Notes under the pieces: model-generated
The model's database searches: none
What the model saw: the letters and a program-made list of their open reading frames with translations, nothing else
Told to the model about the DNA's origin: nothing
Assembly: GCF_014202975.1 (NCBI RefSeq)
Contig: NZ_JACHHZ010000004.1
Coordinates: 372,001 to 436,000 of the forward strand
From: Povalibacter uvarum
GTDB lineage: Bacteria; Pseudomonadota; Gammaproteobacteria; Steroidobacterales; Steroidobacteraceae
Direction of reading: 5' to 3'
DNA length: 64,000 nucleotides
Translations under genes and position numbers: made by a program
Shown here: positions 24,291 to 34,411 of the stretch, piece by piece
Layout of the letters: the number at the start of each line of letters is the position of its first letter
Position numbering within the stretch: position 1 is the stretch's first letter

Positions 24291-25454
24291 ATGGAACGCG
24301 AACAAGCCATAAAACTGATGCAGGACCTGCTCAAGCGCCTCGTCGAGCGCAAGGGCTCCGACCTGTTCATCACGTCGGGGTTTCCGCCGGCCATCAAGGT
24401 CGACGGCGAGATCCGGCCGCAGTCCGAGCGCGTGCTCACGCCGGAGCAGAGCGCCGTGCTCGTGCGTTCGATCATGAACGACAAGCAGACGCGCGAGTTC
24501 GACGCCAGCAAGGAATGTAACTTCGCGATCGCGCCGGCCGGCATCGGTCGCTTCCGCGTCAGCGCCTTCGTGCAGCAGGGCCTGATCGGCTGCGTGGTCC
24601 GTACGATCAACGCGAAGATCCCGACGCTCGAAGAGATGCTGCTGCCGCCGATCCTGAAAGACGTCGTGATGACCAAGCGCGGCCTGTGCATTCTCGTGGG
24701 CGGCACGGGCTCGGGCAAGTCGACGTCGCTCGCGGCAATGCTGAACTACCGCAATGAAAAGACACGCGGCCACATCATCACCATCGAAGATCCGGTCGAA
24801 TACGTCCACGATCACAAGGGCTGCGTGATCACGCACCGCGAAGTCGGTGTGGATACCGAGTCCTGGCACATGGCACTCAAGAACACGCTGCGCCAGGCGC
24901 CCGACGTGATCCTGATCGGCGAAATCCGTGACCGCGACACGATGGAATACGGCATCCAGTTCGCCGAAACCGGCCACCTGGTGCTGGCAACCCTGCACGC
25001 CAACAGCGCCAACCAGGCGCTCGACCGTATCATCAACTTCTTCCCCGAGGAGCGTCGCGAGCAGCTCCTGATGGATCTCTCGCTGAACACGCGTGCATTG
25101 ATTTCGCAGCGCCTCATTCCGCGCGAAGCGGGTGCGGGCCGCATCGCGGCGATGGAGATCATGCTGAACTCGCCGCTGATCGCCGACCTGATCTTCAAGG
25201 GCGAAGTGGCGGCCATCAAGGAGGTCATGTCGAAGTCGAACCGGCTCGGCATGAAGACATTCGACCAGTCGCTGTTCGAGCTCTACGAGGGCGGCATGAT
25301 TTCGTACGAGGACGCGCTGCGAAACGCGGACTCGAAGAACGAAGTGCGCCTGCGCATCAAGCTCGAGAGCAAGCGCGAGATGAAAGTTTCGGACGAAGCG
25401 GGCAGCAGCCTGCGCATCATGGAAGACGAGACCGATCATACGTTTGGGAGATGA
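24291..25454 (+). CDS. pilU: Type IV pilus retraction ATPase PilU
   Basis: A 387-residue PilT paralogue. It has Walker A GGTGSGKST, ITIEDPVEYVHDHKG, Walker B ILIGEIRDRD and HLVLATLHANSANQALDR. Instead of the PilT AIRNLIRE motif it has PLIADLIFKGE, which is typical of PilU, and a longer charged C-terminal tail (LRIKLESKREMKV...). PilU works as an accessory ATPase that needs PilT to add retraction force. The start has AGGAG upstream. Confidence 0.96.
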   Translation: MEREQAIKLMQDLLKRLVERKGSDLFITSGFPPAIKVDGEIRPQSERVLTPEQSAVLVRSIMNDKQTREFDASKECNFAIAPAGIGRFRVSAFVQQGLIGCVVRTINAKIPTLEEMLLPPILKDVVMTKRGLCILVGGTGSGKSTSLAAMLNYRNEKTRGHIITIEDPVEYVHDHKGCVITHREVGVDTESWHMALKNTLRQAPDVILIGEIRDRDTMEYGIQFAETGHLVLATLHANSANQALDRIINFFPEERREQLLMDLSLNTRALISQRLIPREAGAGRIAAMEIMLNSPLIADLIFKGEVAAIKEVMSKSNRLGMKTFDQSLFELYEGGMISYEDALRNADSKNEVRLRIKLESKREMKVSDEAGSSLRIMEDETDHTFGR

Positions 25455-25455
25455 A

Positions 25456-25527
25456 GCGGTTGGCGGTTGGCGGTTAGCGGATAGTCAGAGCCGAAGGCTC
25501 CGGCTAACCGCCAACCGCTAACCGCTG
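25456..25527. repeat. Heptamer palindrome (GCGGTTR words) between pilU and the third ATPase gene
   Basis: The left arm (25456-25483) is GCGGTTG, GCGGTTG, GCGGTTA, GCGGATA. The right arm (25502-25527) is the inverted series TAACCGC, CAACCGC, TAACCGC. The spacer includes a small GAGCCGAAGGCTC hairpin. The same words occur at 36094-36217. Confidence 0.88.
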
Positions 25528-25545
25528 TTCACTTCGCGAGGATTT

Positions 25546-26667
25546 ATGGCAGTAGATAGCGAAGCGATGGACAGTGCGGACAACACCGGCAGCGAGGAGC
25601 GGCCGGTCGTACTCAATACCAAGCCGCTGTTCAAGCTCATGGTCGACAAGCGGGCGTCGGACCTGTTCTTCACGTCCTATGCGCCGATCAAGATCAAGAT
25701 CGAAGGCCAGATCTTTCCGGTGAACAAGCAGATGCTGACGCCCGAAGTCGTGCGCCAGGCTGCGTATGGCCTCATGACGCAGGACCAGATCGAGGCGTTC
25801 AACGAAGAGCTCGAGATCGATTTCGCGATCTCCGAGCCCGGCCTGGGCCGCTTCCGCGTCAACGTTTTCCACCAGCGCGGCAATCCGGCGATGGTGCTGC
25901 GTTACATCACCGCCGACATGCCGCGTCTCGACGACCTCGGTCTGCCGGACATCCTGAAGGACCTGGTGATGATGAAGCGCGGCCTGCTGCTGATGGTCGG
26001 CGCCACGGGTTCGGGCAAGTCGACGACGCTCGCGTCGATGATCAACTACCGCAACGAAAACTCGTCGGACCACATCATCACGATCGAAGATCCGATCGAG
26101 TTCCTGCATTCGAACAAGAAGTCGATCATCAACCAGCGCGAAGTCGGCCTCGATACGAAGTCTTACGCTCGTGCGCTCAAGAGTGCGATGCGCGCCGCGC
26201 CCGATATGCTGCTGATCGGTGAGATCCGCGATCGCGAAACCATGGAGTCCGCGATCATGCTGGCCGGTACCGGTCACCTCGTGCTCGCCACGCTCCACGC
26301 GAACAATGCGGCGGAAACGCTGGACCGCATCATCAACATGTTCCCGCTGGACCAGCACACCCAGATCTTCCTCGACATCTCACAGTACCTGCGCGCCATC
26401 ATTGCGCAGCGCCTGGTGCCGGGAAAGAACAAGCGCCGCGTCGCAGCCGTCGAACTGCTGATCAACACCCCGCACGTGCAGGAACTGATCAAGAAGGGCG
26501 ACGTCATCGGTGCAAAGGAAGCACTGCGCACGAGCAGCGAGAAGGGCATGCAGCACTTCGACACCGCGCTCTACGAACTCTACAAAGCGGGCCGCATCAC
26601 GATGGAAGATGCACTGACGTACGCGGATTCGCGGACGAACCTGGAAGCGAAGATCAACTTTGGATAG
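25546..26667 (+). CDS. Third PilT/PilU-type ATPase
   Basis: A 373-residue PilT/PilU homologue with an extra acidic N-terminus (MAVDSEAMDSADNTGSEERP). It has RASDLFFTSYAPIKIKIEG, Walker A GATGSGKST, ITIEDPIEFLHSNKK, Walker B LLIGEIRDRET and HLVLATLHANNAAETLDR. The region matching AIRNLIRE reads HVQELIKKGD, so it is PilU-like rather than PilT-like. All catalytic elements look intact, so an active ATPase is expected. It is the third consecutive gene of the pilT-pilU unit, with a palindrome before it. It could be a second PilU that modulates retraction or a partner of another pilus-like machine; the sequence does not decide. Confidence 0.92.
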   Translation: MAVDSEAMDSADNTGSEERPVVLNTKPLFKLMVDKRASDLFFTSYAPIKIKIEGQIFPVNKQMLTPEVVRQAAYGLMTQDQIEAFNEELEIDFAISEPGLGRFRVNVFHQRGNPAMVLRYITADMPRLDDLGLPDILKDLVMMKRGLLLMVGATGSGKSTTLASMINYRNENSSDHIITIEDPIEFLHSNKKSIINQREVGLDTKSYARALKSAMRAAPDMLLIGEIRDRETMESAIMLAGTGHLVLATLHANNAAETLDRIINMFPLDQHTQIFLDISQYLRAIIAQRLVPGKNKRRVAAVELLINTPHVQELIKKGDVIGAKEALRTSSEKGMQHFDTALYELYKAGRITMEDALTYADSRTNLEAKINFG

Positions 26668-26709
26668 CGGTGAGCGATGAAGCTCGCAGCTCACGGCTTC
26701 CTCGCTTCT

Positions 26710-28365
<1,656 letters not shown>

Positions 28366-28366
28366 G

Positions 28367-29029
28367 TCAGTCGAGCCCTTTGTCGAGGAACATCTGCTTG
28401 TCGACGGCTCGCCAAACGACTGCGTAGTACTGATCGACGAGGCCCGGGTAGTAGACGTTGTCGAATCGCAGCTTCACCTTCGTGAGCGTCGGCGTCTGCT
28501 TCACCATCGAGAGCGTGAGTCCCGACATGTAGCGCGACATCATCGCGTTCGGATCGATGTCGTAGGGACCGGCTTTCTTGTCGAAGATGTCGGCGCTGTA
28601 GCCTTTGGCGACGGCGTACTGCCGCAGGCCTTCCTGCTGCAGCGACTCGAGCTGCGTCGGCGGAAGTTCGGGAATCGACGCCGTGATGTAGCCCGACGCG
28701 CGCTCCATGTTGTTGACGCGACAGCCGAGCGAGGCAAGCGCGACAGTCATCGAATCGAAGACGCGTTCGAAATTCTGTTCGAACTGCCGGTCGCCGATCG
28801 CCATGGACATCTTCTCGCGCTGGTCGTGCCAGGCGGGCAGGTCCGGGTTGTTCATGACCTCCTGCATGAGCTGGGCTTTGGCCATCATGGCTTCCGGATC
28901 GCCCATGTTCGCCCGCATGGCTTCCTGGGAACGCATGAGCTCCGCCATGTCGGGATTGCGACCGAGTCCCATGCCGCAGCCGCTCAGGCCAGTTGCTGCG
29001 ATCAAACACATCAACGCCGCGATTTTCAT
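28367..29029 (-). CDS. Lipoprotein of unknown function encoded between a lipoprotein and a Ser/Thr kinase
   Basis: A 220-residue protein beginning MKIAALMCLIAATGLSGC, with lipobox LSGC. The mature part starts with a Met-rich helical segment (residues about 25-60, many DPEAMMAKAQLM-like words). A mixed alpha/beta domain follows with IGDRQFEQNFERVFDSMTVALASLGCRVNNMERASGYITASIPEL, which is reminiscent of small periplasmic domains that read alternate beta strands. An alternative ATG at 29047 overlaps the upstream stop codon (ATGA) and would add MTGHFP. No known domain is recognised. Gene order and overlap tie it to the kinase at 26710-28365. Confidence 0.8.
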   Translation of the reverse strand: MKIAALMCLIAATGLSGCGMGLGRNPDMAELMRSQEAMRANMGDPEAMMAKAQLMQEVMNNPDLPAWHDQREKMSMAIGDRQFEQNFERVFDSMTVALASLGCRVNNMERASGYITASIPELPPTQLESLQQEGLRQYAVAKGYSADIFDKKAGPYDIDPNAMMSRYMSGLTLSMVKQTPTLTKVKLRFDNVYYPGLVDQYYAVVWRAVDKQMFLDKGLD

Positions 29030-29046
29030 AGGGAAGTGACCTGTCA

Positions 29047-29631
29047 TCAGAAGTAGCTCGCCCGCACGGAGTAGTCCGACACCGTGCGGTTTGCGGCGAA
29101 CTTCACGATCACGGTGATCGAGCGCACGGAAGTCGTGGCCGTCGAGGACACCGCCGCCCGTTCGCCGGAAACACCGCCGCCCGCCTGGCCGAAGTTGAAG
29201 AACACACTGAGGTTCGCCGCGCCCTGGACAGCTCGGCTGTTGGTCTGGATGTCGGTCTGCGTGACCGTGCGTTCGTACACCCAGGTCTCGATGCCGGCGG
29301 AGTCGTAGGAAGAAATGTTGGGGGAGCCGAAGAGCTGGACGAGGTCGAGCTGCGTCGTCTGACCCTTGCGGACCTGCGAGGTCACCATGCCGTAGCTCAA
29401 TGCACTCGCCTGGGGCGGTTCCGAGGGCGCAGCGGGCAATGCTGCAGGTGCGGGTGCGGCAGCCTGGGGTTCATCCAGGTCAGGAACCTTCGGGCTCACG
29501 CAGCCGCAGAGCAGCAGCGCAGCAACGCATGAGACGAAAGGGAGGTTGTTCGCAGTGGAGCGCGGCTGTCTGATAGCCCCTGTGCGCGGTAGCGCGCGCA
29601 CATCACCGGGTTCATGATCGGTCAATCGCAT
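29047..29631 (-). CDS. Lipoprotein sharing the sensor domain of the neighbouring Ser/Thr kinase
   Basis: A 194-residue protein with lipobox LLCGC (Cys44) after an unusually long leader. A Pro/Ala linker follows, then a domain (about 82-194) with KGQTTQLDLVQLFGSPN, ETWVYERTVTQTDIQTNSR and a C-terminal ITVIVKFAANRTVSDYSVR. The G-x-P-N and W-x-Y pattern resembles SmpA/OmlA/BamE-type lipoproteins. The same domain ends the kinase two genes downstream. The ATG at 29631 is used; a TTG at 29640 is also open. It is the first gene of a three-gene leftward operon and is divergent from a CadC-like regulator. Confidence 0.85.
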   Translation of the reverse strand: MRLTDHEPGDVRALPRTGAIRQPRSTANNLPFVSCVAALLLCGCVSPKVPDLDEPQAAAPAPAALPAAPSEPPQASALSYGMVTSQVRKGQTTQLDLVQLFGSPNISSYDSAGIETWVYERTVTQTDIQTNSRAVQGAANLSVFFNFGQAGGGVSGERAAVSSTATTSVRSITVIVKFAANRTVSDYSVRASYF

Positions 29632-29744
29632 GAGCTTCAATTCCGCATTCCCGACCGCGAAGCGATCGGTCCAAAGCGCCCTCGGGCCAGATGGGCTGAC
29701 TTTGCGGGCAGGCGACGACTTCGTGCCTGAGGGAAGGAGAAGGA

Positions 29745-31709
29745 ATGGATAAGGATTCGATAATCCGGCGCCAGACGACAGGGGACACGTGGCTGACCGC
29801 GGCGGAGATGTCGTCCTTTCGTCTGAGCGAATGGGTCGTCGACCCCGGCCTCAATCAATTGCGACAAGCGGATGCCGTCATCCAGCTCGAGCCGCGAACG
29901 ATGGAAGTGCTGTGCGTGCTCGCGCAGCGTCCCCAGAAAACCGTTTCGCGCGACACGCTGATGGAAACCGTCTGGTCGGGAAGGGTCGTGGTCGATGAGG
30001 TCATCTCGCGCGCCGTCGTGCAGTTGCGGCAGGCGCTGGGCGACGATCCGAAGGCGCCACGAATCCTGCAGACCGTCCGGGGCCGCGGCTATCGGCTCAT
30101 CGCGACACCACTGCCCATCGAGTCGCCCAGCGTTTCAGCGCTGACTGAAACGATTCCGCTGCCTCCGATCGATGCGGTCCTGCCGCCGAAGCGGCGTCAC
30201 TGGATGGCAGTGGCAGCGACGCTCGTGCTGACGCTGCTCGCGGGCGTTTCCTGGTTCCAGGTGTCGAACTCGGGCGCGGCCCGGGTGAATTCCATCGCCG
30301 TCCTGCCGCTGGCGAATCTGACGGGTGACCCGACGCAGCAGATCGTGGTCGACGGCCTGTCCGAGGCACTGATCACTTCGCTGGCCCGTGCTCCCGATCT
30401 GAAAGTCATCGCGCGCGGATCGGTGTACGCATTGCGGCCGGATATCGATCCCATCGAAGCCGGTCGCCGGCTTGGCGTCGAAGCCATCGTTCAAGGCAGC
30501 GTACGACAAGCGGACGAGCGGTTGCGTGTTGCAGTTCGCGTGGTTCACACGCGCGATGCGCGAGTGCTCTGGTCCGATGAGTACGCGGGGCCAGTCAGTG
30601 CGGATGACATGCAGATCGAGCAGGCGCTGGTCGCAGGTGTGCTGACGGGTATCGATGCGGACGAGGCGGTGCGCCGCATGGCAGCCGCCGGCGATGCTGC
30701 CCTCGATCCGTTTGCGCACCGTCTGTACCTGGAGGGGCAGCATCTCCTGAATCGGCGCACGCCGGAATCGGTGACGCTTGCTGTCGAGCGTTTTCAGCAA
30801 GCGATCAACGCGGATCCCGACGATGCGCGGCTCCACGCGGCGCTCGCGCAGGCTCATCTATTGCGCAGCTATTGGTCGAATTCGTCGGCAGGCGAAGTCG
30901 TGCCGCTGGCGCGCGCCGCCGCCAATCGCGCGATCGAGCTGGATTCCACAGTGGCGGGCGCTCACGCTGTGCTCGGCAGCATCGCGTATCAGTACGACTG
31001 GAACTGGAGCGATGCGGAGCATCTGTTCCGCCGGGCCCTGAGGCTCGAGCCGAACGATGCCGCAGCCCACCTTCAGTTCGCGAACATGCTGCAGTGGGCA
31101 GGGCGTTTCGGCGAGGCGCGCGAAGAATATCGACGCGCACGCGAGCTCGATCCGCTGTCGATGATCATCTACGCGAGTTCTGCTGCCCCCGACATGCTGA
31201 GCGGTCGCTATCAGGAAGCCGAGAACATTCTTCGCGGCGTGCTCGAGCTCGATCCCACGTTCGCCTTCGCCAACAACAATCTGGCATTGCTCAAGACGCT
31301 GAGCGGTGATCTCGAGAACGGCATCTCGCTGTACGAGGACGCGCAGAAGCGCTTCGGTCGTGATTCCAGCTACGCGTCCCTGGGCTATGCCTACGGGATG
31401 GCTGGTCGTACGAAGGAAGCTCGCGACGTGCTGTCTTCGCTGAAGTACGAAGCGGCGCAGCGGCCTGTCTCAGCGTACATGCTGGCGCTGGTTCATCTCG
31501 GCCTGAACGAACGTGAGGCGGCGCTCGCGCAGTTGAATGCGGCGGTGAGCGCGCACGATGACTATCTGATCTGGGCCCGTGTCGATCCGCGCCTGCATCG
31601 CGTACGGCAGGAGCCGGAGTTTCAGAAGATCCTTCGAACGGTCGGTCTGGGTGAGGAAGCGCCGAGGCTTGCGAAGAGCGATGCAGCGCAGAAAGTCAGC
31701 GGGTTGTAG
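29745..31709 (+). CDS. Membrane-anchored CadC/ToxR-like transcriptional regulator with TPR repeats
   Basis: A 654-residue protein. An OmpR/PhoB-type winged helix (about 22-118) carries LEPRTMEVLCVLAQRPQKTVSRDTLMETVW and ILQTVRGRGYRLIA. A transmembrane helix lies at about 153-172 (WMAVAATLVLTLLAGVSWF). A TolB/FlgO-like region follows (SIAVLPLANLTGDPTQQIVVDGLSEALITSL), then several TPR units up to the end. The protein would bind DNA from the membrane and sense periplasmic signals. It is divergent from the lipoprotein/kinase operon, 113 bp away, and is the natural candidate to control it. The start follows AAGGAGAAGG. Confidence 0.9.
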   Translation: MDKDSIIRRQTTGDTWLTAAEMSSFRLSEWVVDPGLNQLRQADAVIQLEPRTMEVLCVLAQRPQKTVSRDTLMETVWSGRVVVDEVISRAVVQLRQALGDDPKAPRILQTVRGRGYRLIATPLPIESPSVSALTETIPLPPIDAVLPPKRRHWMAVAATLVLTLLAGVSWFQVSNSGAARVNSIAVLPLANLTGDPTQQIVVDGLSEALITSLARAPDLKVIARGSVYALRPDIDPIEAGRRLGVEAIVQGSVRQADERLRVAVRVVHTRDARVLWSDEYAGPVSADDMQIEQALVAGVLTGIDADEAVRRMAAAGDAALDPFAHRLYLEGQHLLNRRTPESVTLAVERFQQAINADPDDARLHAALAQAHLLRSYWSNSSAGEVVPLARAAANRAIELDSTVAGAHAVLGSIAYQYDWNWSDAEHLFRRALRLEPNDAAAHLQFANMLQWAGRFGEAREEYRRARELDPLSMIIYASSAAPDMLSGRYQEAENILRGVLELDPTFAFANNNLALLKTLSGDLENGISLYEDAQKRFGRDSSYASLGYAYGMAGRTKEARDVLSSLKYEAAQRPVSAYMLALVHLGLNEREAALAQLNAAVSAHDDYLIWARVDPRLHRVRQEPEFQKILRTVGLGEEAPRLAKSDAAQKVSGL

Positions 31710-31713
31710 CTTC

Positions 31714-31786
31714 CGTCACACCCGCGCACGCGGGTGTCCATCTTCTCTCGAACTCCAGATGGATTCCCGCTTTCGCGGGAATGACG
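31714..31786. repeat. REP-like palindrome, CATTCCCGCG family, copy 2
   Basis: CGTCACACCCGCG...CGCGGGTGTCCATC is followed by ATGGATTCCCGC...GCGGGAATGACG. It sits between convergent genes and ends one base before the stop codon of the PyrK-like gene. Confidence 0.88.
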
Positions 31787-31787
31787 A

Positions 31788-32678
31788 TCACGCCGCGAAA
31801 ACCGCCTGCGCATCAAACACCGGCCCGTCGACACACACACGCTTCATCGCGGGCCCATCCGGTGTCGTGACCTTCACTCCGCAACCGGCGCAGCCGCCAA
31901 CGGCGCACGCCATGAACTCTTCGAGCGAAACCTGGCAGGGGATGCCGAAGCGTCGCGCAACGGCCGCTGCCGCCTTCAGCATCGGCGTGGGTCCGCAAGC
32001 AAACATCCCCACTTCGTCGAGTGCTGTCTGATCCAGAGAACTCAGCCAGGCTGCTGCCAAGTCGGTGACGTAGCCGTCGTAGCAGCCCGCGTAGCCAGCG
32101 AGGCTCGCGAGCCGGCTCGGAACCCCCCACTCATCGAGCATCGGCATGCACGCGATCGCGCCTTCCGGCATCCCGGGCACGAGGATCGTCGAAGGGCGCG
32201 CGCGGAAGGGGAAGGGCACTTCCGATCCCATCAGGACCAGCGGTTTCCAGTCCGCATCATCGCGTTCACGCAGAGCCTCCGTGAGGAACACCATTGGCGG
32301 GATGCCGACACCGCCACCGACGAGCAGCGTGCGCGGACGTTCACGATGAGGAACGAAACCATTGCCGATCGGACCCAGCGCGCTGATGCGATCGCCCGCC
32401 TTCTTGCCCGAGAGCAACTGCAGGCCCGGACCGACGATCTTGTAGAGGACTTCGATCGTGCCGCGGCCCGCATCGACGCGCATGATCGACAGCGGTCGCC
32501 GCATCGGCAGCGACTCATCGCAGCTCAGGTGCACGAAGGCGCCCGGTTTCGCGGCCGCAGCGCACTTCGGCGCCTTGAGCTTCAGGATGAACTGGCTCGC
32601 TTCGAAAGCGTCCTGCGCGATGACTTCGGCGTCTTCGACAAAGATCGTGCCGCGGTGAGATTTGTCTGTATGGGTCAT
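31788..32678 (-). CDS. Dihydroorotate dehydrogenase electron-transfer subunit-like protein (PyrK family)
   Basis: A 296-residue flavin/iron-sulfur protein. The FAD-binding barrel has MRRPLSIMRVD (R-x-x-S-type FAD site) and LGPIGNGF. The NAD-binding domain has LLVGGGVGIPPMVFL and MFACGPTPMLKAAA. The C-terminal cluster CAVGGCAGCGVK...RVC supplies four cysteines for a [2Fe-2S] centre as in PyrK. PyrK normally passes electrons from a class 1B PyrD to NAD. No pyrD lies nearby, but pyrB is the upstream neighbour, supporting a pyrimidine link. The ATG at 32678 lacks a clear ribosome-binding site. Confidence 0.88.
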   Translation of the reverse strand: MTHTDKSHRGTIFVEDAEVIAQDAFEASQFILKLKAPKCAAAAKPGAFVHLSCDESLPMRRPLSIMRVDAGRGTIEVLYKIVGPGLQLLSGKKAGDRISALGPIGNGFVPHRERPRTLLVGGGVGIPPMVFLTEALRERDDADWKPLVLMGSEVPFPFRARPSTILVPGMPEGAIACMPMLDEWGVPSRLASLAGYAGCYDGYVTDLAAAWLSSLDQTALDEVGMFACGPTPMLKAAAAVARRFGIPCQVSLEEFMACAVGGCAGCGVKVTTPDGPAMKRVCVDGPVFDAQAVFAA

Positions 32679-32694
32679 GGAGAGAGAATCGGAT

Positions 32695-32823
32695 TTTCCA
32701 CGGGGTACAGGGGGATCACGGGGAAGAGATTTCAGGACTCGGATGAAGGGTAAAGCTGGATGAAGTCACGACTGAAGCGCAGACCTTCCGGCCCCCGTGT
32801 TCCCCGTGCCCCCCGTGGAGTTC
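32695..32823. repeat. Intergenic palindrome of tandem nonamers (CACGGGG type), copy 3
   Basis: The left arm, 32695-32729, has CCACGGGG, ACAGGGGG and TCACGGGG words. The right arm, 32791-32823, has the inverted series. It lies between pyrB and the PyrK-like gene in the direction of transcription. Confidence 0.8.
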
Positions 32824-32837
32824 TTCATTCTCGTCCG

Positions 32838-33824
32838 TCATTTCAGTTTCCGGCGTGACTGGACGTTGCGCACGACTGTCGCGAGGACGGCCATGCGTAC
32901 GGCGACGCCATTGGTGACTTGTTGCTGGATCACGGACTGCGGGCCGTCGGCGACTGAGCTTGCGATCTCGACGTCGCGATTCATCGGGCCCGGATGCATG
33001 ACGATCGCGCCCTGGTTGGCCTTCTTCAATCGGTCGACAGTGATGCCGAACGCGCGGTGATAGGTCGCCTCATCGGGAATCTGTGCGCTGCTCATCCGTT
33101 CGCGCTGGATACGCAGCGCCATGATCACATCGGTGCCCGCGATGGCTTTGTCGATGTCGTCGAAGCGCTTCGCGCCTGCGAACTCGCTTGCCTTCGGCAT
33201 CAGGTCGTCCGGCGCTGCGATGCGCAGTTCGCCGACGCCCAGCGTCGTGAGTGCGTGCCAGGCTGAGCGAGCGACGCGCGAATGCGAGATGTCGCCGGCG
33301 ATCAGCACTTTCAGCTTGCTGAAATCCGGCTTGTGCTGGCGGATCGTCAGCGCGTCGAGCAGGCCCTGCGTCGGATGCGACAGGTGCGCCTCGCCCGCGT
33401 TCAGGATGCAAACGTTAGGCGCGACGAAGTTGGCGACGTGCGCCGGCAGGCCGGGCTCGGCATCGCGCATGATCAGGATGTCGGCGTGCATTGCCTGCAG
33501 CGTGTAGATCGTGTCGAGGACGGTTTCACCCTTCACGCGCGACGAAGTCTGCATGTCGAGGTTGACGACGTCCGCGCCGAGACGTTGCGCCGCGAGTTCG
33601 AAGGACACCCGCGTACGCGTACTGGGCTCGAAGAAGAGATTGGCGACCGTGTGGCCCGACAGCGTCTGGTCGCGAGCGGGCAGATCGCCCGGAGAGCGCA
33701 CGTAGAACTGCGCCAGGTCGAGCAGCGCGGTCAGCTCATCGCGGCTCATGCCTTCCAGCGTTATCAGATGCCGGAGGCGGCCTTCGCTGTCGCGCTGCAT
33801 TTTTGCACTTACGTCAGTGGTCAA
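32838..33824 (-). CDS. pyrB: Aspartate carbamoyltransferase catalytic subunit
   Basis: A 328-residue cytoplasmic enzyme condensing carbamoyl phosphate with aspartate in pyrimidine synthesis. It has the carbamoyl-phosphate site FFEPSTRTRVSFELA, then SSRVKGET, HPTQGLLDA, the aspartate-domain ALRIQRERM and MHPGPMNRDVEI. TTG 33824 is chosen because GAGGTGAG lies about eight bases upstream; ATG 33800 (MQRDSEG) is the alternative. A nonamer palindrome lies immediately upstream. No pyrC-like pseudo-subunit or pyrI follows. Confidence 0.95.
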   Translation of the reverse strand: MTTDVSAKMQRDSEGRLRHLITLEGMSRDELTALLDLAQFYVRSPGDLPARDQTLSGHTVANLFFEPSTRTRVSFELAAQRLGADVVNLDMQTSSRVKGETVLDTIYTLQAMHADILIMRDAEPGLPAHVANFVAPNVCILNAGEAHLSHPTQGLLDALTIRQHKPDFSKLKVLIAGDISHSRVARSAWHALTTLGVGELRIAAPDDLMPKASEFAGAKRFDDIDKAIAGTDVIMALRIQRERMSSAQIPDEATYHRAFGITVDRLKKANQGAIVMHPGPMNRDVEIASSVADGPQSVIQQQVTNGVAVRMAVLATVVRNVQSRRKLK

Positions 33825-33845
33825 TTTGTCTCACCTCAAGAGAGG

Positions 33846-33938
33846 AGTTTCACACGGAGCTCACGGAGTTCACGGAGATCGAGAGGGCACGGGTTCTCGT
33901 TCCGAACTCCGTGCTCTCCGTGAACTCCGTGTGAAACG
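33846..33938. repeat. Intergenic palindrome of tandem nonamers (CACGGAG type), copy 2
   Basis: The left arm (33846-33879) is CACACGGAG, CTCACGGAG, TTCACGGAG. The right arm (33905-33938) is the inverted triple ACTCCGTGC, TCTCCGTGA, ACTCCGTGT. Clear 9-nt periodicity is visible in both arms. It lies between ruvX and pyrB. Confidence 0.88.
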
Positions 33939-33946
33939 TCCCAAAG

Positions 33947-34411
33947 TCACTGCGCCGACGACGGATCGTCGAACCATCGTTCCAGCAGCACCTTTGCCGC
34001 CGTCATGTCGACGTCGCCGTGAGTCACTCGGCGCCGCTTCAGTCCCTGGGCCCGGGCATTGCGCAGCTGCGCTTCGGCTTCGCGCGAGCTCAGGCGTTCG
34101 TCCACCAGGGCGACGGGGAGTCGGTAGCGGGTCGTGAGGTCGTTTGCGAAGGCTCGCGATGCGTCGGTCAGGGCCGTCGGCGTGCCGTCCATATTATAGG
34201 GGAGGCCCACCACGAGCCGGGCGGGACGATATTCGTCGATGAGCTTGCCGATCGCGGACCAGGGCACCTGTCCCGTGCAGGTCAGGGTGGTCAATGCGCG
34301 GGCCGTGCGGGTCAGCGTATCGCCGCTCGCAACGCCGATGCGGCGGGTGCCGTAATCGAATGACAGGATCAGTTGTGGCTGCGGCGGACCCTTTGCCGGG
34401 TCGGCCATCAT
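33947..34411 (-). CDS. ruvX: Holliday junction resolvase RuvX (YqgF)
   Basis: A 154-residue RNase-H-fold nuclease, implicated in 16S rRNA 5' processing and Holliday-junction resolution. The first catalytic Asp is in LSFDYGTRRIGVA. VVGLPYNMDGTPTALT follows, then LVDERLSSREAE and the C-terminal acidic pair region HGDVDMTAAKVLLERWFDD. ATG 34411 overlaps the yqgE stop codon, so the two genes are coupled, as in most gammaproteobacteria. Confidence 0.95.
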   Translation of the reverse strand: MMADPAKGPPQPQLILSFDYGTRRIGVASGDTLTRTARALTTLTCTGQVPWSAIGKLIDEYRPARLVVGLPYNMDGTPTALTDASRAFANDLTTRYRLPVALVDERLSSREAEAQLRNARAQGLKRRRVTHGDVDMTAAKVLLERWFDDPSSAQ

